A stretch of DNA of 8,405 bases from Flavobacteriaceae bacterium (GCA_030694835.1 JAUYUF010000078.1:1-8405), one strand, 5' to 3'. Counted from the stretch's first letter, positions 1-6,849 are shown. The notes: a model not told the origin generated them from the sequence alone. Program-made: numbers and translations.

Positions 1-699
1 GGTAATTAAATCTGGTTTAATGTCTGAATATTGATGCGAAAAAAATTGACCACTTCTACCGTAACCCGATTGTATTTCGTCGAGGATTAAGAGTGCTCCG
101 AACTGTTCACACAAAGATTTACACTTTTTCAAAAAAGAAGTTGTCGGAATATTGACACCTCCAACGCCTTGGATTCCCTCTACAATTATAGCACAAACTT
201 CATCATTCATAGCTTGTTCCAATGCCAATTCATCATTAAATGGTAGAAAAATAACATTTTCAGTTTCATTGATAGGAGCACATAGAGTAGGGTCATCAGT
301 TGCAGCAACAGCCAATGAGGTTCTTCCATGGAATGATTGACTAAAAGCAATCACTTTTTTCTTTCGGGTATGAAAAGAAGCTAATTTCAAAGCATTTTCG
401 TTGGCTTCTGCTCCGCTATTACACAAAAACAATTGATAATCGGTATAACCAGAAAGTTCTCCTAATTTATAGGCCAATTCTTCTTGAAGTTTAATTTTAA
501 TCGAATTAGAATAAAAACCAATTTCATTCAATTGTTTGGTGAGTTGTTGAATATAAGTAGGGTGACTGTGACCAATGGAGATCACCGCATGTCCACCATA
601 TAAATCTAAATATTTTACGCCATTTTGATCCCAAACATAGGAACCTGCTGCTTTTACAAGTTCTATATCAAATAGGGGATATACATCAAATAATTTCAT
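1..699 (-). CDS. argD: Acetylornithine (or succinylornithine) aminotransferase, partial (N-terminal 233 codons)
   Basis: This is a class III PLP-dependent aminotransferase. It would convert N-acyl-glutamate semialdehyde to N-acylornithine with glutamate as amino donor, in the cytoplasm, as the fourth step of arginine synthesis. The start is the ATG at 697-699, and the frame stays open for exactly 233 codons to the window edge, so the C-terminal 40% or so is missing. Visible family motifs are GGHAVISIGHSHP (residues 35-47), the cofactor-phosphate loop NSGAEAN (94-100), SFHGRT (122-127), and ILDEIQSGYGRSG (205-217), in which Asp207 should contact the PLP pyridine nitrogen. The visible part ends at DIKPDLIT, so the Schiff-base lysine should lie just outside the window. 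It follows argC on the same strand after an 11-bp gap, with no clear Shine-Dalgarno sequence. That position makes a biosynthetic role more likely than GABA or catabolic ornithine transamination. Whether the substrate is acetylated or succinylated cannot be read from the sequence. Confidence 0.93.
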   Translation of the reverse strand, partial: MKLFDVYPLFDIELVKAAGSYVWDQNGVKYLDLYGGHAVISIGHSHPTYIQQLTKQLNEIGFYSNSIKIKLQEELAYKLGELSGYTDYQLFLCNSGAEANENALKLASFHTRKKKVIAFSQSFHGRTSLAVAATDDPTLCAPINETENVIFLPFNDELALEQAMNDEVCAIIVEGIQGVGGVNIPTTSFLKKCKSLCEQFGALLILDEIQSGYGRSGQFFSHQYSDIKPDLIT

Positions 700-710
700 T
701 GTTCTATTTT

Positions 711-1679
711 TTAATAGTTGATACTTTTTAATTTTAAACCAGCATTTTCTTCCAACCCAAACATTAGATTCATGTTTTGAACTGCTTGTCCAGAAGCTCC
801 TTTTAATAAATTATCAATACAGCTGGTGATTAATAATTGATCTCCATGTTTTTCTATATGCAATAAACATTTGTTGGTATTAACAACTTGCTTGAGATCA
901 ATTGGATTCTTACTGATATGTACAAAAGGATGTTCTTTATAAAATTGTTGATACTGATATTGAATTTCCTCGATACTCAACTCACAAGATGTATAAATAC
1001 TTGCAAAAATACCTCTAGAAAAACTACCTCTGTAGGGGATGAAATTCAACTCACTATTAAAATTAGGTTGTAATTGATTTAAACTTTGACCGATTTCAGC
1101 TAAATGCTGATGTTCAAAGGCTTTATAAATACTTAAATTATTATGTCTCCATGTAAAATGAGTAGCAGCACTTAAGGCTTGTCCTGCTCCAGTAGCTCCA
1201 GTGGTAGCCGAAATGTGTACAGCATTATTTAATCCATTCAATACTGCTAAAGGTAAAAGTGCCAATTCAATACAAGTGGCAAAACAACCAGGATTAGCAA
1301 TATATTGAGCAGTTTTAATCGCTTCTCTATTTAATTCGGGTAAACCATAAACAAAAGTTGAAGGTTGAATTCTGTGATCCTGACTTAAATCAATTATTTT
1401 TAATGTTGATGAATATTTTAATTGACTCAAACTTTTGAGGGCTTCTCCATGACCAACACATAGAAAAAGGACATCTATTCCTTCAATCATTTCATAATTT
1501 GAAAAGACCAAATCAGTATCACCAATTAAATCGGTATGTACATCTGTAACAAATTTACCAGTATGACTTTTACTATTCACAAAAGTAATTTCGACATGAG
1601 GATGATGAATCAATAGTCTCAATAATTCTCCACCGGTATACCCAGCTCCTCCTATAATTCCAATTTTTATCTTATTCAT
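711..1679 (-). CDS. argC: N-acetyl-gamma-glutamyl-phosphate reductase
   Basis: This enzyme performs the NADPH-dependent reduction of N-acyl-glutamyl phosphate to the semialdehyde, the third step of arginine synthesis. The 322-residue protein has the usual length for the shorter ArgC type. The N-terminal Rossmann loop reads GIIGGAGYTGGELLRLL (residues 7-23). The catalytic-cysteine motif IANPGCFATC places the nucleophile at Cys132. Other family markers are ATTGATGAGQ (158-167), EHQHLAEIGQ (189-198), and the C-terminal NLLKGASGQAVQNMNLMFG (290-308). In many ArgC proteins a histidine stands in a PHLxPxxRGI motif; here the equivalent stretch is IPYRGSFSRGI (214-224), so that position appears to be Tyr216. 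From memory I believe this is a lineage feature of Bacteroidetes enzymes, but it needs an alignment. The ATG overlaps the end of argG by 8 bp, suggesting translational coupling, and the stop lies 11 bp before argD. Confidence 0.95.
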   Translation of the reverse strand: MNKIKIGIIGGAGYTGGELLRLLIHHPHVEITFVNSKSHTGKFVTDVHTDLIGDTDLVFSNYEMIEGIDVLFLCVGHGEALKSLSQLKYSSTLKIIDLSQDHRIQPSTFVYGLPELNREAIKTAQYIANPGCFATCIELALLPLAVLNGLNNAVHISATTGATGAGQALSAATHFTWRHNNLSIYKAFEHQHLAEIGQSLNQLQPNFNSELNFIPYRGSFSRGIFASIYTSCELSIEEIQYQYQQFYKEHPFVHISKNPIDLKQVVNTNKCLLHIEKHGDQLLITSCIDNLLKGASGQAVQNMNLMFGLEENAGLKLKSINY

Positions 1680-2868
1680 CTTTATTAATTTGATGGTAAA
1701 TACTCATTTGATTACTCATTATTTTGGTATATCCTTTTACATCTTCACCACTCCAACTATTATTCATTTCTCCATAACTTCCAAATTGGTTCGACATCAA
1801 ATCATGTTTTGATTCAATTCCGATAATTGAAAAAGAATAAGGACTTAATTTCACAAAAACTTTACCTGTAACTTTCTTTTGAGTTGAGGTTAAAAACGCT
1901 TCTAAATCACGCATAATTGGATCTAAAAACAATCCTTCGTGCAGCCAACTTCCATACCACATGGCTTGTTGATCTTTAATCATCAATTGCAATTTGGTAA
2001 GGGTGTGTTTTTCCAACACATGATGTGCTTTTATAATGATGATAGCTGCTGCTGCTTCAAAACCAACTCTTCCTTTAATTCCGATAATAGTATCTCCAAC
2101 ATGGATATCTCTTCCAATGCCAAAAGGAGCCGCTATATTTTCTAATGCCATAATAGCCTCCGTTGGATGTGTATATGATTGCCCATCAATCATTTTTAAT
2201 TCCCCTTTTTCAAAATACAATTCAATATTTAATGGAGTTGTTTTTGTTACTTGAGTAGGATATGCTTCCTCTGGTAATGCTAAATGTGAGGTTAAGGTTT
2301 CTTTTCCTCCAACAGAAGTCCCCCAAAGACCTTTATTGATACTATATTTGGCTTTTTCAGCATTGATTTCAATGTCATTTTCTTTTAAAAATTCAATTTC
2401 AGCTGCTCTTGATAGTTTTTGATCTCGGATAGGTGTAATAATTTGTATCGTCGGTATTAAAATATTAAAAATAGCATCAAACCGTACTTGATCATTACCT
2501 GCTCCAGTACTTCCGTGGGCTACATAAGCCGCATTGATGCTTTTAGCATAGTTTGCGATGGAAGTAGCTTGTGAAATTCTTTCAGCACTAACAGATAAAG
2601 GATAGGTATTGTTTTTTAATACATTTCCAAAAATTAAATATTTAATAACAGTATCGTAGTAATTGTTGGTTTCATCAATACAACAAAAAGAAGCAACACC
2701 TAAATAATTGGCTTTTTGTTCAATTTCATTGATTTCTATTTCGGTAAATCCACCGGTATTTACAATAACGGCATGCACCTCTAAATTTAATATTTTTGAC
2801 AGGTAAATAGCACAGTATGAAGTGTCTAATCCTCCACTAAAGGCTAATACAACTTTTTTATTTGACAT
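1672..2868 (-). CDS. argG: Argininosuccinate synthase
   Basis: This enzyme joins citrulline and aspartate at the cost of ATP to give argininosuccinate, the penultimate step of arginine synthesis, in the cytoplasm. The protein has 398 residues, the normal size for the family. The ATP-pyrophosphatase P-loop is SGGLDTS (11-17), right after the first beta strand. The substrate-binding region reads AHGSTGAGNDQVRF (117-130); many bacterial ArgG proteins have a lysine where this one has Ala123 (GKGND). The segment YSINKGLWGTSVGGKETL (175-192) corresponds to the family's SxxxNLWG region. The start is the ATG at 2866-2868, which makes the SGGLDTS loop begin at residue 11 as usual. It overlaps the GNAT gene upstream by 11 bp and argC downstream by 8 bp. 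The divergence from textbook ArgG motifs fits the Bacteroidetes subtype. I see no frameshift or truncation. Confidence 0.96.
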   Translation of the reverse strand: MSNKKVVLAFSGGLDTSYCAIYLSKILNLEVHAVIVNTGGFTEIEINEIEQKANYLGVASFCCIDETNNYYDTVIKYLIFGNVLKNNTYPLSVSAERISQATSIANYAKSINAAYVAHGSTGAGNDQVRFDAIFNILIPTIQIITPIRDQKLSRAAEIEFLKENDIEINAEKAKYSINKGLWGTSVGGKETLTSHLALPEEAYPTQVTKTTPLNIELYFEKGELKMIDGQSYTHPTEAIMALENIAAPFGIGRDIHVGDTIIGIKGRVGFEAAAAIIIIKAHHVLEKHTLTKLQLMIKDQQAMWYGSWLHEGLFLDPIMRDLEAFLTSTQKKVTGKVFVKLSPYSFSIIGIESKHDLMSNQFGSYGEMNNSWSGEDVKGYTKIMSNQMSIYHQINKDE

Positions 2869-3529
2869 AATTAAAAAGTATTATTGATTTTGTTTTACTT
2901 AAAATTTTAAATAGTTTATGTTTTTTTATACGCATAAAACGCTCATACAATTTTGATTTTTTTGAAAACTCCCATTTCTTTTTCTTGTGAGGAACTGGAT
3001 TTAAAAGCATTGCAGTACACAAACAATTTTTACGTTCCTTCATTTTAAGGATTTCAAAATTGATACAACTTTCGCATCCTTTCCAAAAAGCTTCATCTTG
3101 GGTTAGTTCTGAATAAGTTACAGGTTCGTAGCCAAGTTCAGAATTGATTTTCATCACAGCCAATCCTGTAGTAAGTCCAAATATTTTAGCATCAGGATAG
3201 TTGGTTCTGGAAAGTTCAAAAACTTTCTTTTTAATTTTTCTAGCTAAGCCTGTTTTTCTGTAATCAGGAGCTACAATTAATCCGGAATTCGCTACATAGT
3301 TACCATGACTCCAAGTCTCTATATAGCAAAACCCAACCCAAATGTTTTCATTTGTTAAAGCAATAACTGCTTTACCATCTAGGATTTTATGGGTGATATA
3401 ATCAGGTGTTCGTTTCGCAATTCCAGTTCCACGGGCTTTTGCAGACGATTCCATTTCATCACAGATAATTTGAGCATAACCGATATGTTGCTCATTAGCA
3501 ACGAGTATTTTAATAACTGAATTGTGCAT
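2858..3529 (-). CDS. GNAT-family acyltransferase at the head of the arg operon; candidate glutamate N-acyltransferase
   Basis: This is a GNAT-fold acyl-CoA transferase of 223 residues. The core strand-turn-helix is visible as GLIVAPDYRKTGLARKIKKK (83-102), containing the RxxGxA acyl-CoA pyrophosphate loop at Arg91-Ala96. After the fold come two cysteine pairs, GCESC (Cys152, Cys155) and NCLCTAML (Cys169, Cys171), then a strongly basic tail (about 181-215). The gene opens the arg cluster and overlaps argG by 11 bp. No canonical argA or argJ is seen, so I infer that it makes N-acetyl- or N-succinylglutamate, the first step; succinylated intermediates are documented for Bacteroides. A TTG at 3533-3535 would add two residues, but the ATG at 3527-3529 is the more likely start. 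Neither start has a Shine-Dalgarno sequence. The family is certain; the substrate is inferred from context. A protein acetyltransferase or another amino-acid acylase remains possible. Confidence 0.85.
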   Translation of the reverse strand: MHNSVIKILVANEQHIGYAQIICDEMESSAKARGTGIAKRTPDYITHKILDGKAVIALTNENIWVGFCYIETWSHGNYVANSGLIVAPDYRKTGLARKIKKKVFELSRTNYPDAKIFGLTTGLAVMKINSELGYEPVTYSELTQDEAFWKGCESCINFEILKMKERKNCLCTAMLLNPVPHKKKKWEFSKKSKLYERFMRIKKHKLFKILSKTKSIILFNYVK

Positions 3530-3551
3530 CAGCAAAAAATTAAAAATGAAA

Positions 3552-3559
3552 CAAAGGTG
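3552..3559 (-). promoter_or_regulatory. Possible -7 box for the arg operon
   Basis: On the minus strand the box reads CACCTTTG, one mismatch from the Bacteroidetes TAnnTTTG element. It would start transcription close to the GNAT ATG, giving a leader of about 15 nt. I find no TTG -33 element at the usual spacing upstream. A short hairpin, ATGCT-5 nt-AGCAT (3575-3589), sits where upstream control might act. This is weak evidence. The operon could instead be read from the box at 3856-3863 or by read-through from uvrA. Confidence 0.25.
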
Positions 3560-3574
3560 TATGAATTTGTTGTG

Positions 3575-3589
3575 ATGCTTTTATAGCAT
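3575..3589. repeat. Small inverted repeat upstream of the arg operon
   Basis: The arms ATGCT and AGCAT are separated by TTTAT. The stem is only 5 bp, so it may be chance. It lies 46 bp upstream of the GNAT start, between the possible -7 box and the GC-richer island, where an operator or attenuator would be expected. It is recorded for its position only. Confidence 0.2.
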
Positions 3590-3620
3590 TTAAACAAAAT
3601 TGCATTTTAAAATATTTATT

Positions 3621-3700
3621 GGAGAATGGTCTCTACGGAAGTGACCTAAATTATACCGTACGTCTAGCGTCGTGTAAAATAGGGCGTCCTAGTTACAACT
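3621..3700. other. GC-richer non-coding island with small inverted repeats
   Basis: About 45% of this 80-bp stretch is G or C by my hand count, against roughly 30% around it. It contains an imperfect hairpin GGTCTCT-ACGGA-AGTGACC (3628-3646, one T-T mismatch), an alternative pairing TACGG/CCGTA (3634-3638 with 3656-3660), and the perfect small palindrome TAGG-GCGT-CCTA (3680-3691). Its right part overlaps the 3' end of the possible small ORF at 3664-3801. In an AT-rich genome such an island can mark a structured RNA or the remnant of a small dispersed repeat. I cannot tell which from a single copy. Confidence 0.35.
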
Positions 3701-3801
3701 ATAGAATTTGTCATAACTTGAAGTCTAAACAAAACAGCAATCATACTGAAAACTTTTTCAGCTGCTGAAAGGAAGTCGATATTCAACTTTGCTTTTTTCA
3801 T
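3664..3801 (-). CDS. Possible small ORF, 45 codons, with a precursor-peptide-like N-terminus (maybe degenerate)
   Basis: The frame runs from the ATG at 3799-3801 to a TAG at 3664-3666. The N-terminal segment MKKAKLNIDFLSAAEKV (1-17) resembles the leader of small Bacteroidetes precursor peptides, which typically continue LSRxxLKxVxGG. This is family knowledge recalled without a search. Here the continuation is FSMIAVLFRLQVMTNS, with no GG or GN cleavage site and no cysteine-, glycine- or serine-rich core. The C-terminal third runs into the GC-richer island, so the original 3' end may have been lost. A promoter-like box sits about 55 bp upstream. No maturase, protease or exporter gene is visible nearby. 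The candidates are a decayed or orphan precursor peptide, an unrelated small protein, or a chance ORF. Confidence 0.35.
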   Translation of the reverse strand: MKKAKLNIDFLSAAEKVFSMIAVLFRLQVMTNSIVVTRTPYFTRR

Positions 3802-3855
3802 GTCTTTTTAAAATAAAAGATTAAAAATTGTAATAATATAATTTTTATTGCGCTG

Positions 3856-3863
3856 CAAATGTG
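3856..3863 (-). promoter_or_regulatory. Possible -7 box upstream of the small ORF
   Basis: On the minus strand the box reads CACATTTG, followed by CAGCGC. This is one mismatch from TAnnTTTG, and the TTTGCA form is common at Bacteroidetes start sites. A run of ten A residues on the minus strand lies just upstream, but no TTG -33 element is seen. It would give a leader of roughly 45-50 nt to the ATG at 3801. It could also drive the arg genes as a longer leader transcript. Confidence 0.35.
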
Positions 3864-3984
3864 GTATTTTTTTTTTATTTAATCCTAATAATTTTTTAAT
3901 TATTTCAATATTCTCAATAAAATAAGCTGATTAAGAGGATGTTAAAATAACAATTCTAACTAAAATTATATTACTTACCGTGTC

Positions 3985-6771
3985 CTATTTTTTTAATTTA
4001 TCCTTTAAATAATGAGCAGTATAAGAATTCTTACAATTAACAAGGTCTTCTGGAGTTCCTTCAAAAAGTAAATCACCTCCTTTTTTACCTCCATCTATAC
4101 CTAAATCTATAATATAATCAGCACATTTTATAAGTTCTAAATTATGTTCAATAACGATGATAGAATGTCCTTTTTCAATTAATGCATTAAACGATTTTAA
4201 TAACTTTTTAATATCATGAAAATGTAGCCCAGTGGTGGGTTCATCAAAAATAAAAAGTGTTTTATCCGTTGACGTTCCTTTAATTAAAAATGAGGCTAGT
4301 TTAATTCTTTGTGCTTCACCGCCAGATAGAGTAGAAGATGACTGTCCTAATTGAACATACCCTAATCCAACTTCTTGTAGTGGAAGTAGTTTTTGAGCAA
4401 TTTTTGATTCTTTTGTTTGATTAAAAAAATCAATCGCTTCATCAACAGACATTTCTAAAATGTCTACAATAGATTTATCGTGAAACTTGATTTCTAAGAT
4501 TTCTTTTTGAAAACGTTTTCCATTACAAACTTCACAAGTCATGTGAACATCAGCCATAAATTGCATTTCAATAGTTACATCTCCATCTCCTTTACACACA
4601 TTACAACGTCCTCCCTCTACATTAAAAGAGAAATGTTTTGGTTTATAATTTCTTACTACAGCTAAGCTTAAACCGGCAAAGAGATTTCTAATATCATCAT
4701 ATGCTTTAATGTAAGTAACAGGATTTGAGCGACTAGAACGTCCGATAGGATTTTGATCTACAAATTCAATTTGTTTGATGCTTTGAAAACTTCCTTTTAA
4801 ATCGGTAAATTCACCTACTTTGGAACTATTTCCAGTTAATTTTTTTATCAAAGCAGGATATAAAATATTTCGTACTAAAGTGCTTTTTCCACTTCCTGAA
4901 ACGCCAGTAACCACTGTAAGTGAGTTGAGGGGAAATTTAACATTGATATTCTTTAAATTATGAGCTCTGGCACCTGCTACTTCAATAAAATTTTTGGAAA
5001 CTCTGCGCTTTTTAGGAACCTCTATATTTAATTTTTTATTTAAATATTGAGCTGTTAATGAATTGGATTTTAACAAGGTATTATAATCACCTTGAGCAAT
5101 TAATTCACCACCAAATACACCTGCTTCTGGTCCAATATCAATAATATAGTCTGCTGATTTGATAATATCTTCATCGTGTTCTACAACAATAACTGTATTG
5201 CCAATATCGCGTAGTTTTTTAAGTAAAATGATAAGTCTTTCAGTGTCTTTAGAATGTAAACCAATACTCGGTTCATCTAAAATATACATCGATCCTACTA
5301 AACTACTTCCCAATGAGGTTGCTAAATTAATACGTTGTGATTCTCCACCCGAAAGCGTATTTGCATTCCGATTTAAGGTTAAATAACCTAAACCGATATC
5401 ATTTAAAAATTCAAGTCTGGTGGTAATTTCAGTCAATAATCGTTTTGAAACCTCTTTTTCATGATCAGAAAGAGATAGATTGTTAGTAAAATCAGCTAAT
5501 TCATTCAGTGGTAATTCAACTAAATCAGTAATTGATTTATCATTTATTTTAACATATTGAGCTTCCTTTCTAAGTCTTTTTCCTTGACATACAGTACATT
5601 TAGTTTTCCCTCGGTATCGAGATAACATTACACGATACTGTATCTTATAGCTTTTCTCTTCTAAATGTTTAAAAAAATCATGAATGCCTTCAAAATGTTT
5701 GGTGCCTTCCCAAATCAATAATTTTAATTCATCATCTATTTTAAACCATGGTTTGTGAATTGGAATATTATATTTAGAGGCATTTAAAATTAGAGCTTCT
5801 TTAAAATGCGAAAATGATTCAGATTTAAAAGGAACAATTGCGTCATCTAAAATGGATAATGCCGTATTGGGGATTACCAGTTCCTCATCAATTCCTATAA
5901 TATTGCCATATCCCTCACATTTAGGGCAAGCTCCAAAAGGGTTATTAAAACTAAATAGATGAACTGACGGCTCTAAAAAAGTAATTCCATCAAGTTCGAA
6001 AGTAGTGCTAAATATTTTGGTTTTTTCGGTATTGGGATTATCTAGAATACAAACCCCATTACCTTCATTAAAAGCAATTTGAACAGCATCACCCAAACGG
6101 TAATAAAAGTCTTCATGATGTTGAACGATAATTCGATCAACTATAATAGAAACCTGATCTGTTTTTTGTGCTTGGTATTCTTCTATTTTCACTACTTCAT
6201 CATTCACTTTCAATCGTGAAAATCCTTGATGAGCTAATATTTTAATAAGTTTTTCTAATTGGTTAAGTTCATTAAATTTAATTGGAGCTAATAACAATAT
6301 TTTTTCTCCTTCTTCAGTTGTTTTTATATAATCAATAACATCAGTTACTTTATTTTTTTTTACAATCTCATTAGAAATGGGAGAATACGTTTTTCCAATT
6401 CTGGCATACAACAGTTTTAAATAATCATAAATTTCTGTTGATGTTCCAACAGTAGATCTCGGATTAGTTGAGTTTACTTTTTGTTCAATAGCAATAGCAG
6501 GAGAAATACCTTTGATATAATCAACCTTTGGTTTTGAAAGTTTTCCTAAAAATTGACGTGCATAGGATGATAAACTCTCCACATAACGTCTTTGTCCTTC
6601 AGCATAAAGCGTATCAAAAGCTAAACTTGATTTTCCAGAACCTGATAAACCCGTAATAACAACTAACTTATTTCTAGGGATAGCAACATCGATATTTTTT
6701 AAATTATGCAGCTTTGCACCTTTAATTAAGATGAATTCTTTAGGATTTAATTTGTTAAACGCTATTTCCAT
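3985..6771 (-). CDS. uvrA: Excinuclease ABC subunit UvrA
   Basis: This is the damage-recognition ATPase of nucleotide excision repair. It acts as a dimer that loads UvrB on DNA. The 928 residues are near the usual length, without the glycine-rich tail of E. coli UvrA. Both ABC halves are intact: Walker A GLSGSGKSS (41-49, Lys47) and GVSGSGKST (623-631, Lys629), signatures LSGGESQR (473-480) and LSGGEAQR (815-822), and Walker B ILDEP (497-501) and FDEP (842-845). The UvrB-binding region (about 129-240) and the insertion domain are present, so it is not the short UvrA2 type. The C-terminal zinc module is complete (Cys723, 726, 746, 749). The first zinc module has only CPKC (282, 285); its expected partner pair is replaced by FELDG (258-262). 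CTVC (392-395) is also present. The ATG at 6769-6771 follows a -7-like box by only 14 bp. Confidence 0.98.
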   Translation of the reverse strand: MEIAFNKLNPKEFILIKGAKLHNLKNIDVAIPRNKLVVITGLSGSGKSSLAFDTLYAEGQRRYVESLSSYARQFLGKLSKPKVDYIKGISPAIAIEQKVNSTNPRSTVGTSTEIYDYLKLLYARIGKTYSPISNEIVKKNKVTDVIDYIKTTEEGEKILLLAPIKFNELNQLEKLIKILAHQGFSRLKVNDEVVKIEEYQAQKTDQVSIIVDRIIVQHHEDFYYRLGDAVQIAFNEGNGVCILDNPNTEKTKIFSTTFELDGITFLEPSVHLFSFNNPFGACPKCEGYGNIIGIDEELVIPNTALSILDDAIVPFKSESFSHFKEALILNASKYNIPIHKPWFKIDDELKLLIWEGTKHFEGIHDFFKHLEEKSYKIQYRVMLSRYRGKTKCTVCQGKRLRKEAQYVKINDKSITDLVELPLNELADFTNNLSLSDHEKEVSKRLLTEITTRLEFLNDIGLGYLTLNRNANTLSGGESQRINLATSLGSSLVGSMYILDEPSIGLHSKDTERLIILLKKLRDIGNTVIVVEHDEDIIKSADYIIDIGPEAGVFGGELIAQGDYNTLLKSNSLTAQYLNKKLNIEVPKKRRVSKNFIEVAGARAHNLKNINVKFPLNSLTVVTGVSGSGKSTLVRNILYPALIKKLTGNSSKVGEFTDLKGSFQSIKQIEFVDQNPIGRSSRSNPVTYIKAYDDIRNLFAGLSLAVVRNYKPKHFSFNVEGGRCNVCKGDGDVTIEMQFMADVHMTCEVCNGKRFQKEILEIKFHDKSIVDILEMSVDEAIDFFNQTKESKIAQKLLPLQEVGLGYVQLGQSSSTLSGGEAQRIKLASFLIKGTSTDKTLFIFDEPTTGLHFHDIKKLLKSFNALIEKGHSIIVIEHNLELIKCADYIIDLGIDGGKKGGDLLFEGTPEDLVNCKNSYTAHYLKDKLKK

Positions 6772-6785
6772 TTTATAAATAAATG

Positions 6786-6793
6786 CAAAAGTA
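6786..6793 (-). promoter_or_regulatory. -7 promoter box for uvrA
   Basis: On the minus strand the box reads TACTTTTG, an exact match to TAnnTTTG, and is followed by CA. A TTTG lies further upstream (6821-6824), but the 27-bp spacing is longer than usual. The predicted transcript would begin about 5-10 nt before the ATG, a very short leader. The box overlaps the left arm of the 13-bp inverted repeat. Confidence 0.55.
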
Positions 6794-6848
6794 ACGATAA
6801 TATTTTCGTAAAAATAGTTTCAAACTTTCTAAAGTTTATCGTTACTTT
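6788..6848. repeat. Exact 13-bp inverted repeat in the uvrA/aminotransferase divergent promoter
   Basis: The left arm AAAGTAACGATAA (6788-6800) is the exact reverse complement of the right arm TTATCGTTACTTT (6836-6848), with 35 bp between them. Each arm overlaps the -7-like box of the gene it faces. Near the centre are two further small palindromes, AGTTTCAAACT (6816-6826) and CTTT-CT-AAAG (6825-6834). The arrangement could bind one regulator controlling both genes, or it could be two copies of an extended promoter motif. No regulator gene is visible beside it. Confidence 0.6.
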
Positions 6849-6849
6849 G
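6842..6849 (+). promoter_or_regulatory. Possible -7 box for the aminotransferase gene
   Basis: TTACTTTG is one mismatch from TAnnTTTG. It overlaps the right arm of the 13-bp inverted repeat and would give a leader of about 40 nt before the ATG at 6895. A TTTC stands about 20 bp upstream (6818-6821), a poor fit to a -33 element. The leader ends in a purine-rich AAAAAAAGAAGA just before the start codon. Confidence 0.4.

Noticed and set aside
888..1073. Open frame on the plus strand opposite argC, and similar ones at 152-340, 1939-2145, 2036-2254, 5159-5386 (plus) and 7791-8000 (minus)
   Set aside because: Each lies opposite a well-supported gene, has no recognisable protein motif and no promoter or start context of its own.
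3530..3535. TTG start two codons upstream of the GNAT ATG
   Set aside because: The ATG at 3527-3529 is a better start, and the two extra residues add nothing that looks conserved.
3756..3770. Palindrome TTTCAG-CTG-CTGAAA
   Set aside because: The stem is only 6 bp and lies inside the codons of the possible small ORF. There is no T run or regulatory position to support a role.
3887..3904. Perfect palindrome AATAATT-TTTT-AATTATT after uvrA as a terminator
   Set aside because: The stem is entirely A and T and no T run follows it on the strand leaving uvrA, so it would be a very weak terminator. It is probably a by-product of AT-rich sequence.
3811..3921. Open frame without ATG on the minus strand between uvrA and the small ORF
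   Set aside because: It has no ATG or strong start and crosses the promoter-like box. Its Lys/Ile/Asn/Leu-rich content is what AT-rich non-coding DNA produces.
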